Virus record (IMG/VR): IMGVR_UViG_3300031660_000037 | Location: 1-28,331 of that record | DNA length: 28,331 nt | Source: a virus | Reading direction: 5' to 3' (one strand) | Shown here: positions 1-7,488 of the stretch, piece by piece | How the letters are laid out: each line of letters starts with the position of its first letter | Position numbering within the stretch: the stretch's first letter is position 1 | Notes under the pieces: model-generated | Databases searched by the model: none | Seen by the model: the letters and a program-made list of their open reading frames with translations, nothing else | What the model was told of the DNA's origin: nothing | Translations under genes and position numbers: made by a program

Positions 1-55
1 TATCATCAATTTCAACGTATTCGTATTCAGCGATAGTTGGGTAAGTCTCGTACAT
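1..55 (-). CDS. Partial phage protein, N-terminus only
   Basis: The first 18 codons (MYETYPTIAEYEYVEIDD) of a gene that runs off the left edge. Its ATG lies one base after the stop of the preceding 56-aa gene, and GGAGGAG inside the end of that gene is a good ribosome binding site, so the two are translationally coupled. Position downstream of the capsid gene suggests a head-completion or connector gene, as in HK97-like gene order, but the visible part is too short to name. Confidence 0.6.
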   Translation of the reverse strand, partial: MYETYPTIAEYEYVEIDD

Positions 56-56
56 G

Positions 57-227
57 CTACTCCTCCACTAAATAAATTGTATTTGCCACTGGAGATGTTG
101 GGACTTCATCAACAACCGCGATTGCATAGCCGTTAAGTGTTCCAGCTGAAATACCTAGTGCATCTATATCGGCCTTACTTGGAGATGCATCAGGTACCAT
201 GCCTGTATTGTTCACTTCTATAGACAT
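57..227 (-). CDS. Hypothetical protein, 56 aa, downstream of capsid
   Basis: A 56-codon ORF (MSIEVNNTGMVPDASPSK...NTIYLVEE) starting after TAGGAGACCATT, a clear ribosome binding site at good spacing. It lies 9 bp after the 95-aa gene and one base before the next gene, as in a tight operon. No signal peptide, membrane segment or known motif is visible. It is acidic and small, in the place where HK97-like phages carry head-tail connector or decoration genes. The function is unknown; it is supported by ribosome binding site, spacing and operon fit. Confidence 0.65.
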   Translation of the reverse strand: MSIEVNNTGMVPDASPSKADIDALGISAGTLNGYAIAVVDEVPTSPVANTIYLVEE

Positions 228-236
228 AATGGTCTC

Positions 237-524
237 CTAGACGTGCATAGCGGCTAGAACTTCTAGGCCACTTGTATTAGTTACCACGACTCGAAACTCT
301 GGCGACATGACTACTTCCTGTTGCGCATCAGCGTCTGACACAGTGAGCACATCTATCCAATTGAAGTCGGAGCTGATTCTTGCTTGCAACTTGACGGTAT
401 CGCCACTGTTGCAGTTAGTTTGGAAAATTCCTGTACGGTTCCCACGAGTCTCGAACTTAAGAGCGTCCGAGTCATAAGAGACCGTGAGGCTTGGGGCTGT
501 GAATTGTTTTAGAGCGTATGACAT
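237..524 (-). CDS. Hypothetical protein, 95 aa, downstream of capsid
   Basis: A 95-aa soluble protein rich in beta-type sequence (alternating V, T, S and hydrophobics), with AAGAGG about 6 bases before the ATG. It is the first gene after the major capsid gene, separated from it by a stem-loop terminator. Its size, composition and place would fit a capsid decoration protein or a small head-completion protein, but I recognise no family motif, so this is only positional inference. Confidence 0.7.
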   Translation of the reverse strand: MSYALKQFTAPSLTVSYDSDALKFETRGNRTGIFQTNCNSGDTVKLQARISSDFNWIDVLTVSDADAQQEVVMSPEFRVVVTNTSGLEVLAAMHV

Positions 525-549
525 TTAAGACCTCTTAAATACTTAAAAT

Positions 550-577
550 ATGGAAAGCCGACCCCATAGGGGCCGAC
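550..577 (-). terminator. Stem-loop terminator after the capsid gene
   Basis: Read on the minus strand, 577-557 folds into a 9-bp stem (GTCGGCCCC / GGGGTCGGC, two G-U pairs, UAU loop), followed by CTTTCCATATTTT. It lies 39 bp after the capsid stop. T7 also places a terminator (T-phi) just after its capsid gene. The T run is interrupted, so termination may be partial. Confidence 0.6.
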
Positions 578-615
578 TCTTGTGTTACTTAACTATGTGT
601 TACTGTACTCTAGAC

Positions 616-1959
616 TTATGCTCCTACAGCAATGACCTTGAGAGCTTCAGTGTTTAACAACATAGAACCCACACGCTTACGAGTGTAGAAAGATACAGCA
701 CCGTGAGCACTGTACGGGTCACGTAACATGCTTACACCAACACGATCGACAACCTGATAACCAGCACCAAAATCACCGAAGATAACGGGCATGTTGCCAG
801 CACCAATGTCAGCCATGTCATCATTGATAACAATCTCGAATCCGAAGATACGTGAAGCGGCGGCTTCAGTGATGTTGCGCTGTAGGAAGTACTCTCCGTC
901 AGTAGTCTTAAGATCTACCAAAACGTTGTGAGTAGCTCGGTTCATCATAAACTTAGAGCCAGCTAGGTAGCCAGTCTTAGTGTTCAAGACAACAGAACGT
1001 AGCAAGTTGATAACTGCATCAGAAGTAGCGCCTAAAGAAGCGGCTTCGCCTGATTTGATTACCTGATACTTACCGAAAGCACGAGTAGCATCGCCAGCAG
1101 TATAAGCGGCAGTAGTGTCTAGACCGTTCAAGATTCCAACAGGCTTGTTGGTTCCGTTTCCGTCCAAGAATGCTTTGTTTTCTTGCTCAGAGAACTCACG
1201 AGCGACTTCAGCAGATAACCATGCTTCAACATTGAACATGGAGTCTTCTAGGACGTGCTGATACGCTTTTGGCGAAGCGAACACTTCACCAAAGACAGCA
1301 CTGATCTTAGCAAGCTCTGGCGAACCAGTGTTAGCTCGTGCGGCAGTCTCACCGACCCAGCCTGAAGCGGCTCCGCCGATAGATACTAGCTGGCTGTAGT
1401 CAGTAGTAGAAGTAGAGATACCACCTACTAGGCTACGGATAGGGCTACGCTCGTGTTGTAGTGCAATGATAGAAGACGCTACTTCTGTAGGTAGAGCGAA
1501 TCCACCTTGTGCGTCTACTGAGATTTGAACGTCAGCGGCTTTAGCTCGAAGTCCTTCAACGCCTTTACGAGCGAAAGTGCCCAAAAGATCTTTATTTTCC
1601 ATAGTATTAGTTTCCTTAACAGATTTAGTGGAGAGAGTCGGTCGAGAGCTTTTAGCTTCGAGGACTTCTAGTTTCTCATTGAGTGATTTAATTTGTGCTT
1701 CAGATTCAGACTTAACTGCTTCAAGGGCGGCGGTTGATGCTTTAGTTTCAATTTGAGCTTCAGTCTCTATGGACTTAGCTTCTAGTGCGTCAGCTACGTG
1801 CTTAAGTGTTACGTCTTCGTCTTCGATTGATGCTTCGACTTCAATAGATTCAGGTGCGTCAGATTTAATCTCGGCTTCGACTTCAACTACCTCTACAGCC
1901 ACCTCTTCGGACTTAATCTCTTCTACTAGTTCGTCTACAGCTTTTACTTCTTCAGTCAT
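616..1959 (-). CDS. HK97-type major capsid protein with N-terminal scaffold (delta) domain
   Basis: A 447-aa protein. Residues 1-105 are very rich in Glu, Val, Ala and Lys with heptad-like spacing, as expected for the coiled-coil delta domain that acts as scaffold and is cut off by the prohead protease. Residues from about 120 (MENKDLLGTF) to the end match the HK97 fold in order: GGFALPTEVASSI, ERSPIRSL, FGEVFASPKAYQHVLEDS, NGTNKPVGIL, and a C-terminal MLRDPYSA...FYTRKRVG segment. The start follows AGGAAAG and lies one base after the protease stop. The gene order portal-protease-capsid is canonical. An internal ATG at codon 120 has its own ribosome binding site-like sequence. Confidence 0.95.
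   Translation of the reverse strand: MTEEVKAVDELVEEIKSEEVAVEVVEVEAEIKSDAPESIEVEASIEDEDVTLKHVADALEAKSIETEAQIETKASTAALEAVKSESEAQIKSLNEKLEVLEAKSSRPTLSTKSVKETNTMENKDLLGTFARKGVEGLRAKAADVQISVDAQGGFALPTEVASSIIALQHERSPIRSLVGGISTSTTDYSQLVSIGGAASGWVGETAARANTGSPELAKISAVFGEVFASPKAYQHVLEDSMFNVEAWLSAEVAREFSEQENKAFLDGNGTNKPVGILNGLDTTAAYTAGDATRAFGKYQVIKSGEAASLGATSDAVINLLRSVVLNTKTGYLAGSKFMMNRATHNVLVDLKTTDGEYFLQRNITEAAASRIFGFEIVINDDMADIGAGNMPVIFGDFGAGYQVVDRVGVSMLRDPYSAHGAVSFYTRKRVGSMLLNTEALKVIAVGA
1600..1617 (-). promoter_or_regulatory. Possible internal ribosome binding site and start in the capsid gene
   Basis: The sequence AAGGAAACTAATACTATG places an AAGGA ribosome binding site 10 bases before ATG codon 120 of the capsid gene. 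That is just after the acidic coiled-coil region and before the capsid core. It could allow translation of a capsid form without the delta domain. It may equally be chance, since AAGGAAAC simply encodes lysine, glutamate and threonine residues. Confidence 0.35.
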
Positions 1960-1960
1960 A

Positions 1961-2695
1961 TTACTTTCCTAAGATTTTAAGCATTCGCTTTAGCTCAGAT
2001 TGAGCCTCCGCCTTTGCTAGTTTTGTAGAGTCATGGGCTGAAGCATCACGCTCAGATTCCAATCCACTAAGACCCTTCGCTAGAACGGCCTTCGCCTCAC
2101 GTCGTGATAAACCTGCATCGCGCAGACTTTTCTCGAGTGATCGAACGTCGTAACCGCTTTTAATGGCAGTTATGACAGACTCTTGGTTCGCTGGTATTGC
2201 TACCAAACTTATTTCGTGCAGGTCTACTTCATGAAGTAAGTTAGCACCTGATTTGCGATCGTATTCCTCACGCACGACACGGTATCCGATAGACATGGAA
2301 TCCAAAGCACCATCCTTCAGCAGTGCGTAGGCTTCGTCGGCATCTCGGACGCCCTTCGTTAATCTACCCTCGACATACAGACCCTTCTCGTCTTCTACCA
2401 TAACTTCCCAGACGCCAATAGGTCGGGTAACGTCATGGTGAGCTAACATCTTCGGCGTAGTGCCAGCGGTTAGGTGCTTCTGAATAGACTTAAGAAAGGC
2501 TCCACGCATAGTGATGTCACCGGCGCGGTCTAAGTGGTCGAACGTATTGGCATAACCTGAGAACTTGCGAGTATCCTCTGCATCAGCAGAGAAGCTCTTA
2601 GCGTCGAAGGTTACGTCTAGTCTTTGAATAGTGTCAGTACCGCATGGCTCACATATAGTGCCGTCGGTGCAACACATACCGCTAGGCTTCGTCAT
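1961..2695 (-). CDS. HK97-type prohead maturation protease
   Basis: A 244-aa serine protease (peptidase U35/S78 family) that cuts the capsid delta domain during head maturation. The family pattern is visible in order: FSGYANTFDHLDRAGDIT, the histidine motif KMLAHHD, GLYVEGRLTKG, DGALDSMSIGY with the likely nucleophilic serine, and HEVDLHEISLVAIPANQES. The tail from about residue 180 is charged and helical. The start at 2695 (MTKPSGMC) follows AGGAG at 7-8 bases and overlaps the portal stop by 14 bp; an upstream in-frame ATG at 2770 lies inside the portal gene and has no good ribosome binding site. The N-terminus is unusually Cys-rich (CCTDGTICEPC). Confidence 0.92.
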   Translation of the reverse strand: MTKPSGMCCTDGTICEPCGTDTIQRLDVTFDAKSFSADAEDTRKFSGYANTFDHLDRAGDITMRGAFLKSIQKHLTAGTTPKMLAHHDVTRPIGVWEVMVEDEKGLYVEGRLTKGVRDADEAYALLKDGALDSMSIGYRVVREEYDRKSGANLLHEVDLHEISLVAIPANQESVITAIKSGYDVRSLEKSLRDAGLSRREAKAVLAKGLSGLESERDASAHDSTKLAKAEAQSELKRMLKILGK

Positions 2696-3908
2696 CGGTT
2701 GGCTCCTGTGGTTCTGGTTGCTCTGTGTCACCGAATGTAAGGTTGTTAGACTGAGAGACATACTCGTCACCGCCTTCTCGTGGGTTGTATCCTAGCTCCA
2801 TTCGAGCCTCATTAGGATTCATAACGCCAGCAGTTATAAGGGTGTTGTATGTATCTACTCTAGTAGCCATATCGGTACGTAGTAGGTTAGATGTGTCGAA
2901 CTTAAAGCACTGAGTATTAACATTTAATAATGCTTTATTTAAACGGGCTTCTATTAACATCAGATACGGTAAGATCGTAGCTTTATAGAATGCTAGATCT
3001 TGGTGCTCAATGTTAGAGAACGTGGCGCGGTCCAAGTCACCGATCATGTGTGGGGGAACTCGGAACATTGCACATATCTCAGATCGTGTGTACTTACGCA
3101 TATCTAAAAGCTGTACATCTACCGGTGTCATTGATACAGGTGAGAACTTCAGCCCCTGTTCTAGGATCGCCACCTTATGAGAGTTAGAGACACCACCATG
3201 TGAAGCATTCCAAGACTGTTTGATATTCTCGAACGAATCGTCGTCTAAAATGCCATCAGTGTGTAGAACTCCTCTAGGGGTTGCATCATTAGTAAAGACA
3301 TTCGCCGCGTAGTTCCTTGCGTCAATACCAGCACCAATAGAATTAGCGTTATACTGTATAGGTGATATACCAGTCACCCCATCCAGAGACATACCACGGA
3401 TATGTAGGATCTGGTCGGAGCTTAATACGTCTTGCTTCCCATTATCGAAAGTGACCACATAGACTACGTTGTACTGTGAATCCTGCTGTACTGATACGTT
3501 TTCAGTCTTTAACGGTAGGATCTCGACAACTTTACCCGAGCTAGTCTTATTAATGTATCCGTAGAAGTTACCGGATAGGCATAAGTTAACCATAACGTAG
3601 CTGAAGAACTCAGCGCCCGTCTGGTAGTCGTTGGGGCTGTTTAGCATTAGATTGTGTAGAGGAGCCGAGTAGTGTAGTTCCTTACCGGCGGCAGTGTCTC
3701 GGTATAGATGACAAGGAAGTGTCGCCATAGTGTCCGAGAGTACTTTCACACAGGAGTACACTGTGTTAAGCCGCATAGCCTGCTCGTTAGTAACAGACTT
3801 CGTACTACCTGAGACACTCCCGAAGAAGTCAGATAGCGCGGCGCTGTTAAATGGTAGGCTAATGGGTGCCGCTTTCTCTTGGGTTCTACCCCAGTTGAAT
3901 AGGGCCAT
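2682..3908 (-). CDS. HK97-type portal protein
   Basis: A 408-aa portal, forming the ring at the packaging vertex. Recognisable family features are the N-terminal block TVYSCVKVLSDTMATLPCHLY, YVMVNLCLSGNFYGYI, the middle block HIRGMSLDGVTGISPI, and QLLDMRKYTRSEICAMFRVPPHMIGDLDRATFSNIEHQDLAFY near residue 300, which is diagnostic. The C-terminus is acidic. The start MALFNWG at 3908 follows CAGGAGGCCATT; an upstream ATG at 3983 would overlap TerL and is poorer. Its end overlaps the protease start by 14 bp. Confidence 0.95.
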   Translation of the reverse strand: MALFNWGRTQEKAAPISLPFNSAALSDFFGSVSGSTKSVTNEQAMRLNTVYSCVKVLSDTMATLPCHLYRDTAAGKELHYSAPLHNLMLNSPNDYQTGAEFFSYVMVNLCLSGNFYGYINKTSSGKVVEILPLKTENVSVQQDSQYNVVYVVTFDNGKQDVLSSDQILHIRGMSLDGVTGISPIQYNANSIGAGIDARNYAANVFTNDATPRGVLHTDGILDDDSFENIKQSWNASHGGVSNSHKVAILEQGLKFSPVSMTPVDVQLLDMRKYTRSEICAMFRVPPHMIGDLDRATFSNIEHQDLAFYKATILPYLMLIEARLNKALLNVNTQCFKFDTSNLLRTDMATRVDTYNTLITAGVMNPNEARMELGYNPREGGDEYVSQSNNLTFGDTEQPEPQEPTDDEA

Positions 3909-3930
3909 AATGGCCTCCTGTGTTTTTGTT

Positions 3931-5613
3931 TTATAAGGTTCTGATACCTCGCTTTTTGTAGATGTCTTTAACAAGACCTCCATTAACTTTTAGACGACCA
4001 AGGGCCATAATCAAGGCTATAACACCATCAATTTTATTTTTATCGCCCTGCTTTTTCACCTTTATATTATCGTTCGGGTCTATAAAAAGTACGCAGTTAG
4101 ACAACATCCAAGACAGCACAGGGTCACTCCCATGTATGAGGGTTTTAGCCTTGACCGCCTTCTCTAATTCCTTGGAAGGGTCTGACATAGCCATAATGCC
4201 CTGATTGAACTTAACCATCGGAGCGCCCTTCTCTATCAATGAGGCTGATAGCTGTGTGGCACCGTAGGCATCATAGGCAATCTCTCGGACGTTATATAAG
4301 CCCATAGCTTTCTCGATATCAGCCTCGATATAGCTTAGGTCTGTGATGTTCCCTTCCGTAGTCTTTATGAAGCCTGCATCGTTCCACTCGCGGTACTTAG
4401 CACCGATATAACCCGTCGCATTATTGACAGTATCTTCGGGTAGGTAGTGCTGTATATATGGGTAGAGCTTCCCGTCCTCTACGAACAGTAAGGCGCACGA
4501 CGCGAAGTCAGATACACTAGCTAGGTCGAGGCCTATGTAGCAGGGCTTGCCCTTGAAGTGTTCTATAGGTGGCCTCTCGCCTGCTGTAGCCTCCCAATCT
4601 TGTGACGTTAGCCAAGCTGAGGAGCTAGACATCCATTGATTCAGACGTTTAGTTCTAAAGTTGGTCTCAGCACTTGGGGACTCCATAGCCTGTCTAGCCA
4701 TGCGCTCGAGATCATCAGGGAATACAGATATACCATAGCTAGGATTAGCTTTCTTCCAGACTTCGGGGTCTTTCCAATCGTCGCCCTCGTCTATTGTCCA
4801 TATGGCCGCGAAGAACGTATCGTCCTCTACGTCTAGGTGTGGATCGATAACTTTCATACAGTATTCGCGTATCTCGTAACAGATTCCCTCCCGATTCGTC
4901 CCTGCTGTAGTGATAGCGAAGATGATCGGCTGTGCCCTCGCGCCAGAGGCTACATTTAGGACCTGCCATACGTCATCACGGAGATGACAATGTAGCTCAT
5001 CAACTACAGAAAAGCTGGGACTAAGCCCCTCTAGCGATCCAGCATCAGAACTCAGAGGAACAAACTTAGAACCAGAAGCCTCATGTAGAATTACCGATCT
5101 GTGTACTTTTAAATGCTGTGATAGTTGGGGTGACTTACGAACCATCTGGGAGGCGTCCCCATGTACGATACGTGCTTGATCTCGAGTCGTGGCCGCGCTA
5201 TAAATTTCGGCAGAATTCTCAGAATCAGCTATTAATCCGTAAAGGGCTAAACCAGAACAGAACGTAGACTTACCAGACTTTCGGGGTACTTCGACATAAG
5301 CGGAACGAAAACGACGATAGCCGTCAGATGATCTCATCCAGCCATATAGCTGGGAGACAATAAATATCTGCCAATCAGCAAGCTCTAGCGGTGTGTTAGC
5401 TAAGGGGCCTTTAAGATGATTCAAGAATCCGAAGAACTTTATCACCCTATTTGCGGCATCAGAATCATAATAGAATTTAGACTCCCTGCCTGTGTATTTT
5501 TTGCGATCCTCTATCGCACGGGTACAAGCATAGAGCAGAGGTTTAGCGGCTGGTTGCTCACCAGACACAACACGCTCCGCATAGGCCCAGCCCGTAGAGT
5601 CGTGTTGTGACAT
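3931..5613 (-). CDS. terL: Terminase large subunit, HK97/Terminase_1 type
   Basis: A 560-aa packaging motor and nuclease. The ATPase half shows a Walker A motif EVPRKSGKST (about residues 108-117), YSAATTRDQARIV, LEGLSPSFSVVDELH with Walker B VVDE (about 203-206), and the coupling block IFAITTAGTNREG. The RNase H-like nuclease half has IGLDLASVSDFAS (acidic Asp near 363), REIAYDAYGA and a C-terminal IDGVIALIMALGR. Length is normal for the family. It lies 22 bp before the portal start. Unusually, about 1.9 kb of small genes separate it from the small subunit. Confidence 0.96.
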   Translation of the reverse strand: MSQHDSTGWAYAERVVSGEQPAAKPLLYACTRAIEDRKKYTGRESKFYYDSDAANRVIKFFGFLNHLKGPLANTPLELADWQIFIVSQLYGWMRSSDGYRRFRSAYVEVPRKSGKSTFCSGLALYGLIADSENSAEIYSAATTRDQARIVHGDASQMVRKSPQLSQHLKVHRSVILHEASGSKFVPLSSDAGSLEGLSPSFSVVDELHCHLRDDVWQVLNVASGARAQPIIFAITTAGTNREGICYEIREYCMKVIDPHLDVEDDTFFAAIWTIDEGDDWKDPEVWKKANPSYGISVFPDDLERMARQAMESPSAETNFRTKRLNQWMSSSSAWLTSQDWEATAGERPPIEHFKGKPCYIGLDLASVSDFASCALLFVEDGKLYPYIQHYLPEDTVNNATGYIGAKYREWNDAGFIKTTEGNITDLSYIEADIEKAMGLYNVREIAYDAYGATQLSASLIEKGAPMVKFNQGIMAMSDPSKELEKAVKAKTLIHGSDPVLSWMLSNCVLFIDPNDNIKVKKQGDKNKIDGVIALIMALGRLKVNGGLVKDIYKKRGIRTL

Positions 5614-5633
5614 AGTTGTCTCCTATGATTGAC

Positions 5634-5756
5634 TTACTTAGCGGCCTTGGGTTTATTAGGCGCTGGCTTCTTCTTTGGTTCGACTTTAGGCGCAGGCGCA
5701 GGCGCTACATAGCGTCGTGCAGTATCACACCATACGTAGTTTATTCTTTCCTTCAT
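5634..5756 (-). CDS. Small basic Pro/Ala/Lys-rich protein, 40 aa
   Basis: A 40-codon ORF preceded by AATAAGGAATACATT, which resembles the AAGGAATACAGAC leader used by several early genes. The product begins MKERINYVWCDTARRYV and then becomes a tail of alternating Pro, Ala and Lys (APAPAPKVEPKKKPAPNK). It is strongly basic and probably disordered, so nucleic-acid binding is possible. It lies 20 bp upstream of the TerL start. No family is recognised. Confidence 0.6.
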   Translation of the reverse strand: MKERINYVWCDTARRYVAPAPAPKVEPKKKPAPNKPKAAK

Positions 5757-5777
5757 AATGTATTCCTTATTAGTTAG

Positions 5778-5993
5778 TTACTGGACTTTGAAAGCCCCCG
5801 AAGGGGCTGGTGTTTGATTAAAACTATGGATGTTGAGGTCTAGCGGCTTCCAAGCAGGATAGTAACCAACACCTTTCTTTCCATCTGAAAGCGTCACCAT
5901 AACTCCTGAATACATTCCGGCATCTTCAATCTTAACAATTACAGCATTAAGGTCGCGTAGGAATTGTCTGCTTTTGTCTGTTATATTTTTCAT
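5778..5993 (-). CDS. Hypothetical protein, 71 aa
   Basis: A small soluble protein (MKNITDKSRQFL...) with a beta-rich middle (GVMVTLSDGKKGVGYYPAW). GAGGAG lies about 8 bases before the ATG. Its 3' end contains a 6-bp UUCG-loop hairpin and it ends FKVQ-stop with CAGTAACT, the boundary motif seen elsewhere. It is part of the small-gene cassette inserted between TerS and TerL. Function unknown. Confidence 0.7.
   Translation of the reverse strand: MKNITDKSRQFLRDLNAVIVKIEDAGMYSGVMVTLSDGKKGVGYYPAWKPLDLNIHSFNQTPAPSGAFKVQ
5793..5808 (-). terminator. UUCG-loop hairpin at the end of the 71-aa gene
   Basis: AGCCCC-TTCG-GGGGCT on the minus strand, a 6-bp stem with a stable C(UUCG)G-type tetraloop, inside the last codons of the gene and followed by only three T. 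It is one of at least nine similar hairpins at gene ends. It is a weak terminator or an mRNA-stabilising or processing structure. Confidence 0.4.
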
Positions 5994-6014
5994 TTTAGAC
6001 TCCTCAGTCTCTAC

Positions 6015-6028
6015 GCCCCTGAAGGGGC
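6015..6028 (-). terminator. Intercistronic hairpin
   Basis: GCCCC-TTCA-GGGGC on the minus strand, between the 114-aa gene stop and the ribosome binding site of the 71-aa gene. No T run follows, so an RNA stability or processing role is as likely as termination. Confidence 0.35.
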
Positions 6029-6039
6029 TGGGAGTTTAA

Positions 6040-6384
6040 TTAAGCCGCCTGAGCTTCTAGGATCTTAGATTCTTGATTAGCACAGTGATCTTCCATCATG
6101 TTAATTGCTACCCTACAGGCAACACTGCCTACTCTTTTCAGTCCTGCTAGTCTTATTATAGAATTCTCTTCGTAGTCACTGAAGGTACCGTAGGCTAGGT
6201 GCCAACCGCTTCTAACTACACCAGCGTCTACTAGCGCGGCTATTGCTAGGTCGTTCTCATGCTTACGTTTGACTAGACCGTTCACATTGAAGTAATGAAA
6301 CATCATTGCTTCTTTATTGGTCTTGCACTGCCCGTCTATAGTGGCTGTTTTGGTGATGAAGTCGTATCGCTCAAAATTTTTCAT
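6040..6384 (-). CDS. Hypothetical protein, 114 aa, with its own sigma70-like promoter
   Basis: A soluble, mixed alpha/beta protein (MKNFERYDFITKTATIDGQ...ESKILEAQAA). It starts after the AAGGAATACAGAC leader and is driven by a promoter within a 96-bp repeat. Residues 18-65 (DGQCKTNKEAMMFHYFNVNGLVKRKHENDLA) look helical and charged. No family motif is recognised. Having a private host-type promoter inside the late packaging region suggests early or lysogenic expression, as for a moron or host-interaction gene. Confidence 0.75.
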   Translation of the reverse strand: MKNFERYDFITKTATIDGQCKTNKEAMMFHYFNVNGLVKRKHENDLAIAALVDAGVVRSGWHLAYGTFSDYEENSIIRLAGLKRVGSVACRVAINMMEDHCANQESKILEAQAA

Positions 6385-6388
6385 GTCT

Positions 6389-6484
6389 GTATTCCTTTAA
6401 GTAAGTAGTTGTTGTCTTGATGGTTCCCATTATAGGGCCTCATTTAGAAAGTGCAACAACTATTTAATATAAAGTTACTTATTA
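6389..6484 (-). repeat. 96-bp direct repeat, copy A (promoter plus leader)
   Basis: It differs from 7351-7446 at only two positions by eye (94 of 96 identical). It carries a sigma70-like promoter and the transcribed leader CATCAAGACAACAACTAC plus the AAGGAATAC ribosome binding region, so the whole expression signal was duplicated. The two copies flank a two-gene cassette. Confidence 0.9.
6429..6456 (-). promoter_or_regulatory. Sigma70-like promoter of the 114-aa gene
   Basis: -35 TTGCAC (6456-6451), 16-bp spacer, -10 TATAAT (6434-6429), reading leftward to the gene starting at 6384. It lies in repeat copy A. Confidence 0.75.
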
Positions 6485-6488
6485 ATCT

Positions 6489-6719
6489 TTAAAATTCTTC
6501 AGGTACATGACCGCACTCGTTGAATTGGCGGTTAACAAAGTCTGAAACCCAAGCATCTAGGGTCTGGTGATTCAAAGCGAACACAGGGATAGTCTCAAGC
6601 TCTAAACAGGTATCGTCCGTGGGGTGCCACCAGTAGAAGTACCCCTCGCCTTTTATAAGTTGCCAATCCGGTTCTATTTTTTGAATCGCGTTGTTTACTG
6701 TCGCTAATCTTAGATTCAT
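6489..6719 (-). CDS. Small phage protein, 76 aa, of a common uncharacterised family
   Basis: MNLRLATVNNAIQKIEPDWQLIKGEGYFYWWHP...LETIPVFALNHQTLDAWVSDFV. The pattern (TVN.A......LIKGEGYFYW, then V..LN..TLD.WV) resembles small proteins found in many enteric phages and plasmids; this is recall, not a search. The function of that family is unknown. It starts 12 bp after the 204-aa zinc-motif gene, with which it is probably co-transcribed from the copy B promoter. GGAG lies just before its ATG. Confidence 0.75.
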   Translation of the reverse strand: MNLRLATVNNAIQKIEPDWQLIKGEGYFYWWHPTDDTCLELETIPVFALNHQTLDAWVSDFVNRQFNECGHVPEEF

Positions 6720-6731
6720 CGCCCAGACTCC

Positions 6732-7346
6732 TTATTTAGATACAGGGGTTAAAGGCTTCTCGACCCATTCCGCTAGGCGTTTTTCTTGCCATTCTATATA
6801 GTTTTCCATCTGAGCTATATCGCGATCAATAACGCTCTTTACGTACTCAGCGTTAGCTCTTTTGATTAACTCTTCCAGAGTAGGTCTGTTCTCATAATCC
6901 CCGTCACGTTCTCGGCCCGTGTAGATATAGGCGCACTTGAATGTTTCAGTTGAGTAACCGTATGGGCGAGCTTCAGTGTAGCTGGACTTTAACTCTGATC
7001 CAGACCAGCCTGAGATACTCATAGTTTCAGCAGGTGCCGACACCCAGTGATACTCAGTAGTACCTACTCGTCTGTTGTGAAATTTGATCTGTACTTTACA
7101 AAAGTCTGTCATTTCTAGTAGTTCAGCTCTTTGTGATTTAAGGTGAACGACTGACCGCTTAACAGTTGCTACAATATCTTCGATAAGATTAGTAGACTGC
7201 TCGAAAGGTAGGTGAGAAGCTCCAGAACATACGCCTGAGAAGAATCCCCACTGAGTAGTGTAGCCATGCTTAGATAGGCGACCGTTAGGTAGCTTCTGGT
7301 TACATCCGCAGATCTGACAAGTTCCAGTGTGAGTCGCTTTAGCCAT
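6732..7346 (-). CDS. Phage protein with N-terminal zinc-binding motif, 204 aa
   Basis: Residues 8-42 contain CQICGC, then LSKHGYTTQWGFFSGVCSGA. This CxxC...HGY...G.C.G layout is seen in a family of uncharacterised phage and bacterial proteins and probably binds zinc. The middle is beta-rich and the C-terminal 60 residues form charged helices (IDRDIAQMENYIEWQEKRLAEWV), possibly a coiled coil. The start lies behind the repeat copy B leader and promoter. The family function is unknown. Together with the next gene it forms the cassette between the two 96-bp repeats. Confidence 0.8.
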   Translation of the reverse strand: MAKATHTGTCQICGCNQKLPNGRLSKHGYTTQWGFFSGVCSGASHLPFEQSTNLIEDIVATVKRSVVHLKSQRAELLEMTDFCKVQIKFHNRRVGTTEYHWVSAPAETMSISGWSGSELKSSYTEARPYGYSTETFKCAYIYTGRERDGDYENRPTLEELIKRANAEYVKSVIDRDIAQMENYIEWQEKRLAEWVEKPLTPVSK

Positions 7347-7350
7347 TTTC

Positions 7351-7446
7351 GTATTCCTTTAAGTAAGTAGTTGTTGTCTTGATGGTTCCCATTATAGGGC
7401 CTCATTTAGAAAGTACAACAACTATTTAACATAAAGTTACTTATTA
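7351..7446 (-). repeat. 96-bp direct repeat, copy B (promoter plus leader)
   Basis: Partner of 6389-6484, offset by 962 bp, with two mismatches (TTGTAC instead of TTGCAC at the -35, and one base upstream). Recombination between the copies would remove the genes at 6489-7346 and leave one promoter feeding the 114-aa gene. Confidence 0.9.
7391..7418 (-). promoter_or_regulatory. Sigma70-like promoter of the zinc-motif gene
   Basis: -35 TTGTAC (7418-7413), 16-bp spacer, -10 TATAAT (7396-7391), in repeat copy B, reading leftward into the gene at 7346. Confidence 0.75.
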
Positions 7447-7488
7447 TTCATTTATTTTAAAATTGGACTACTAGTAGTAGGTAGACTA

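Noticed and set aside
2696-2770. Longer start for the prohead protease (ATG at 2770)
   Set aside because: The extension lies wholly inside the portal gene, has no ribosome binding site and is low complexity; ATG 2695 has AGGAG.
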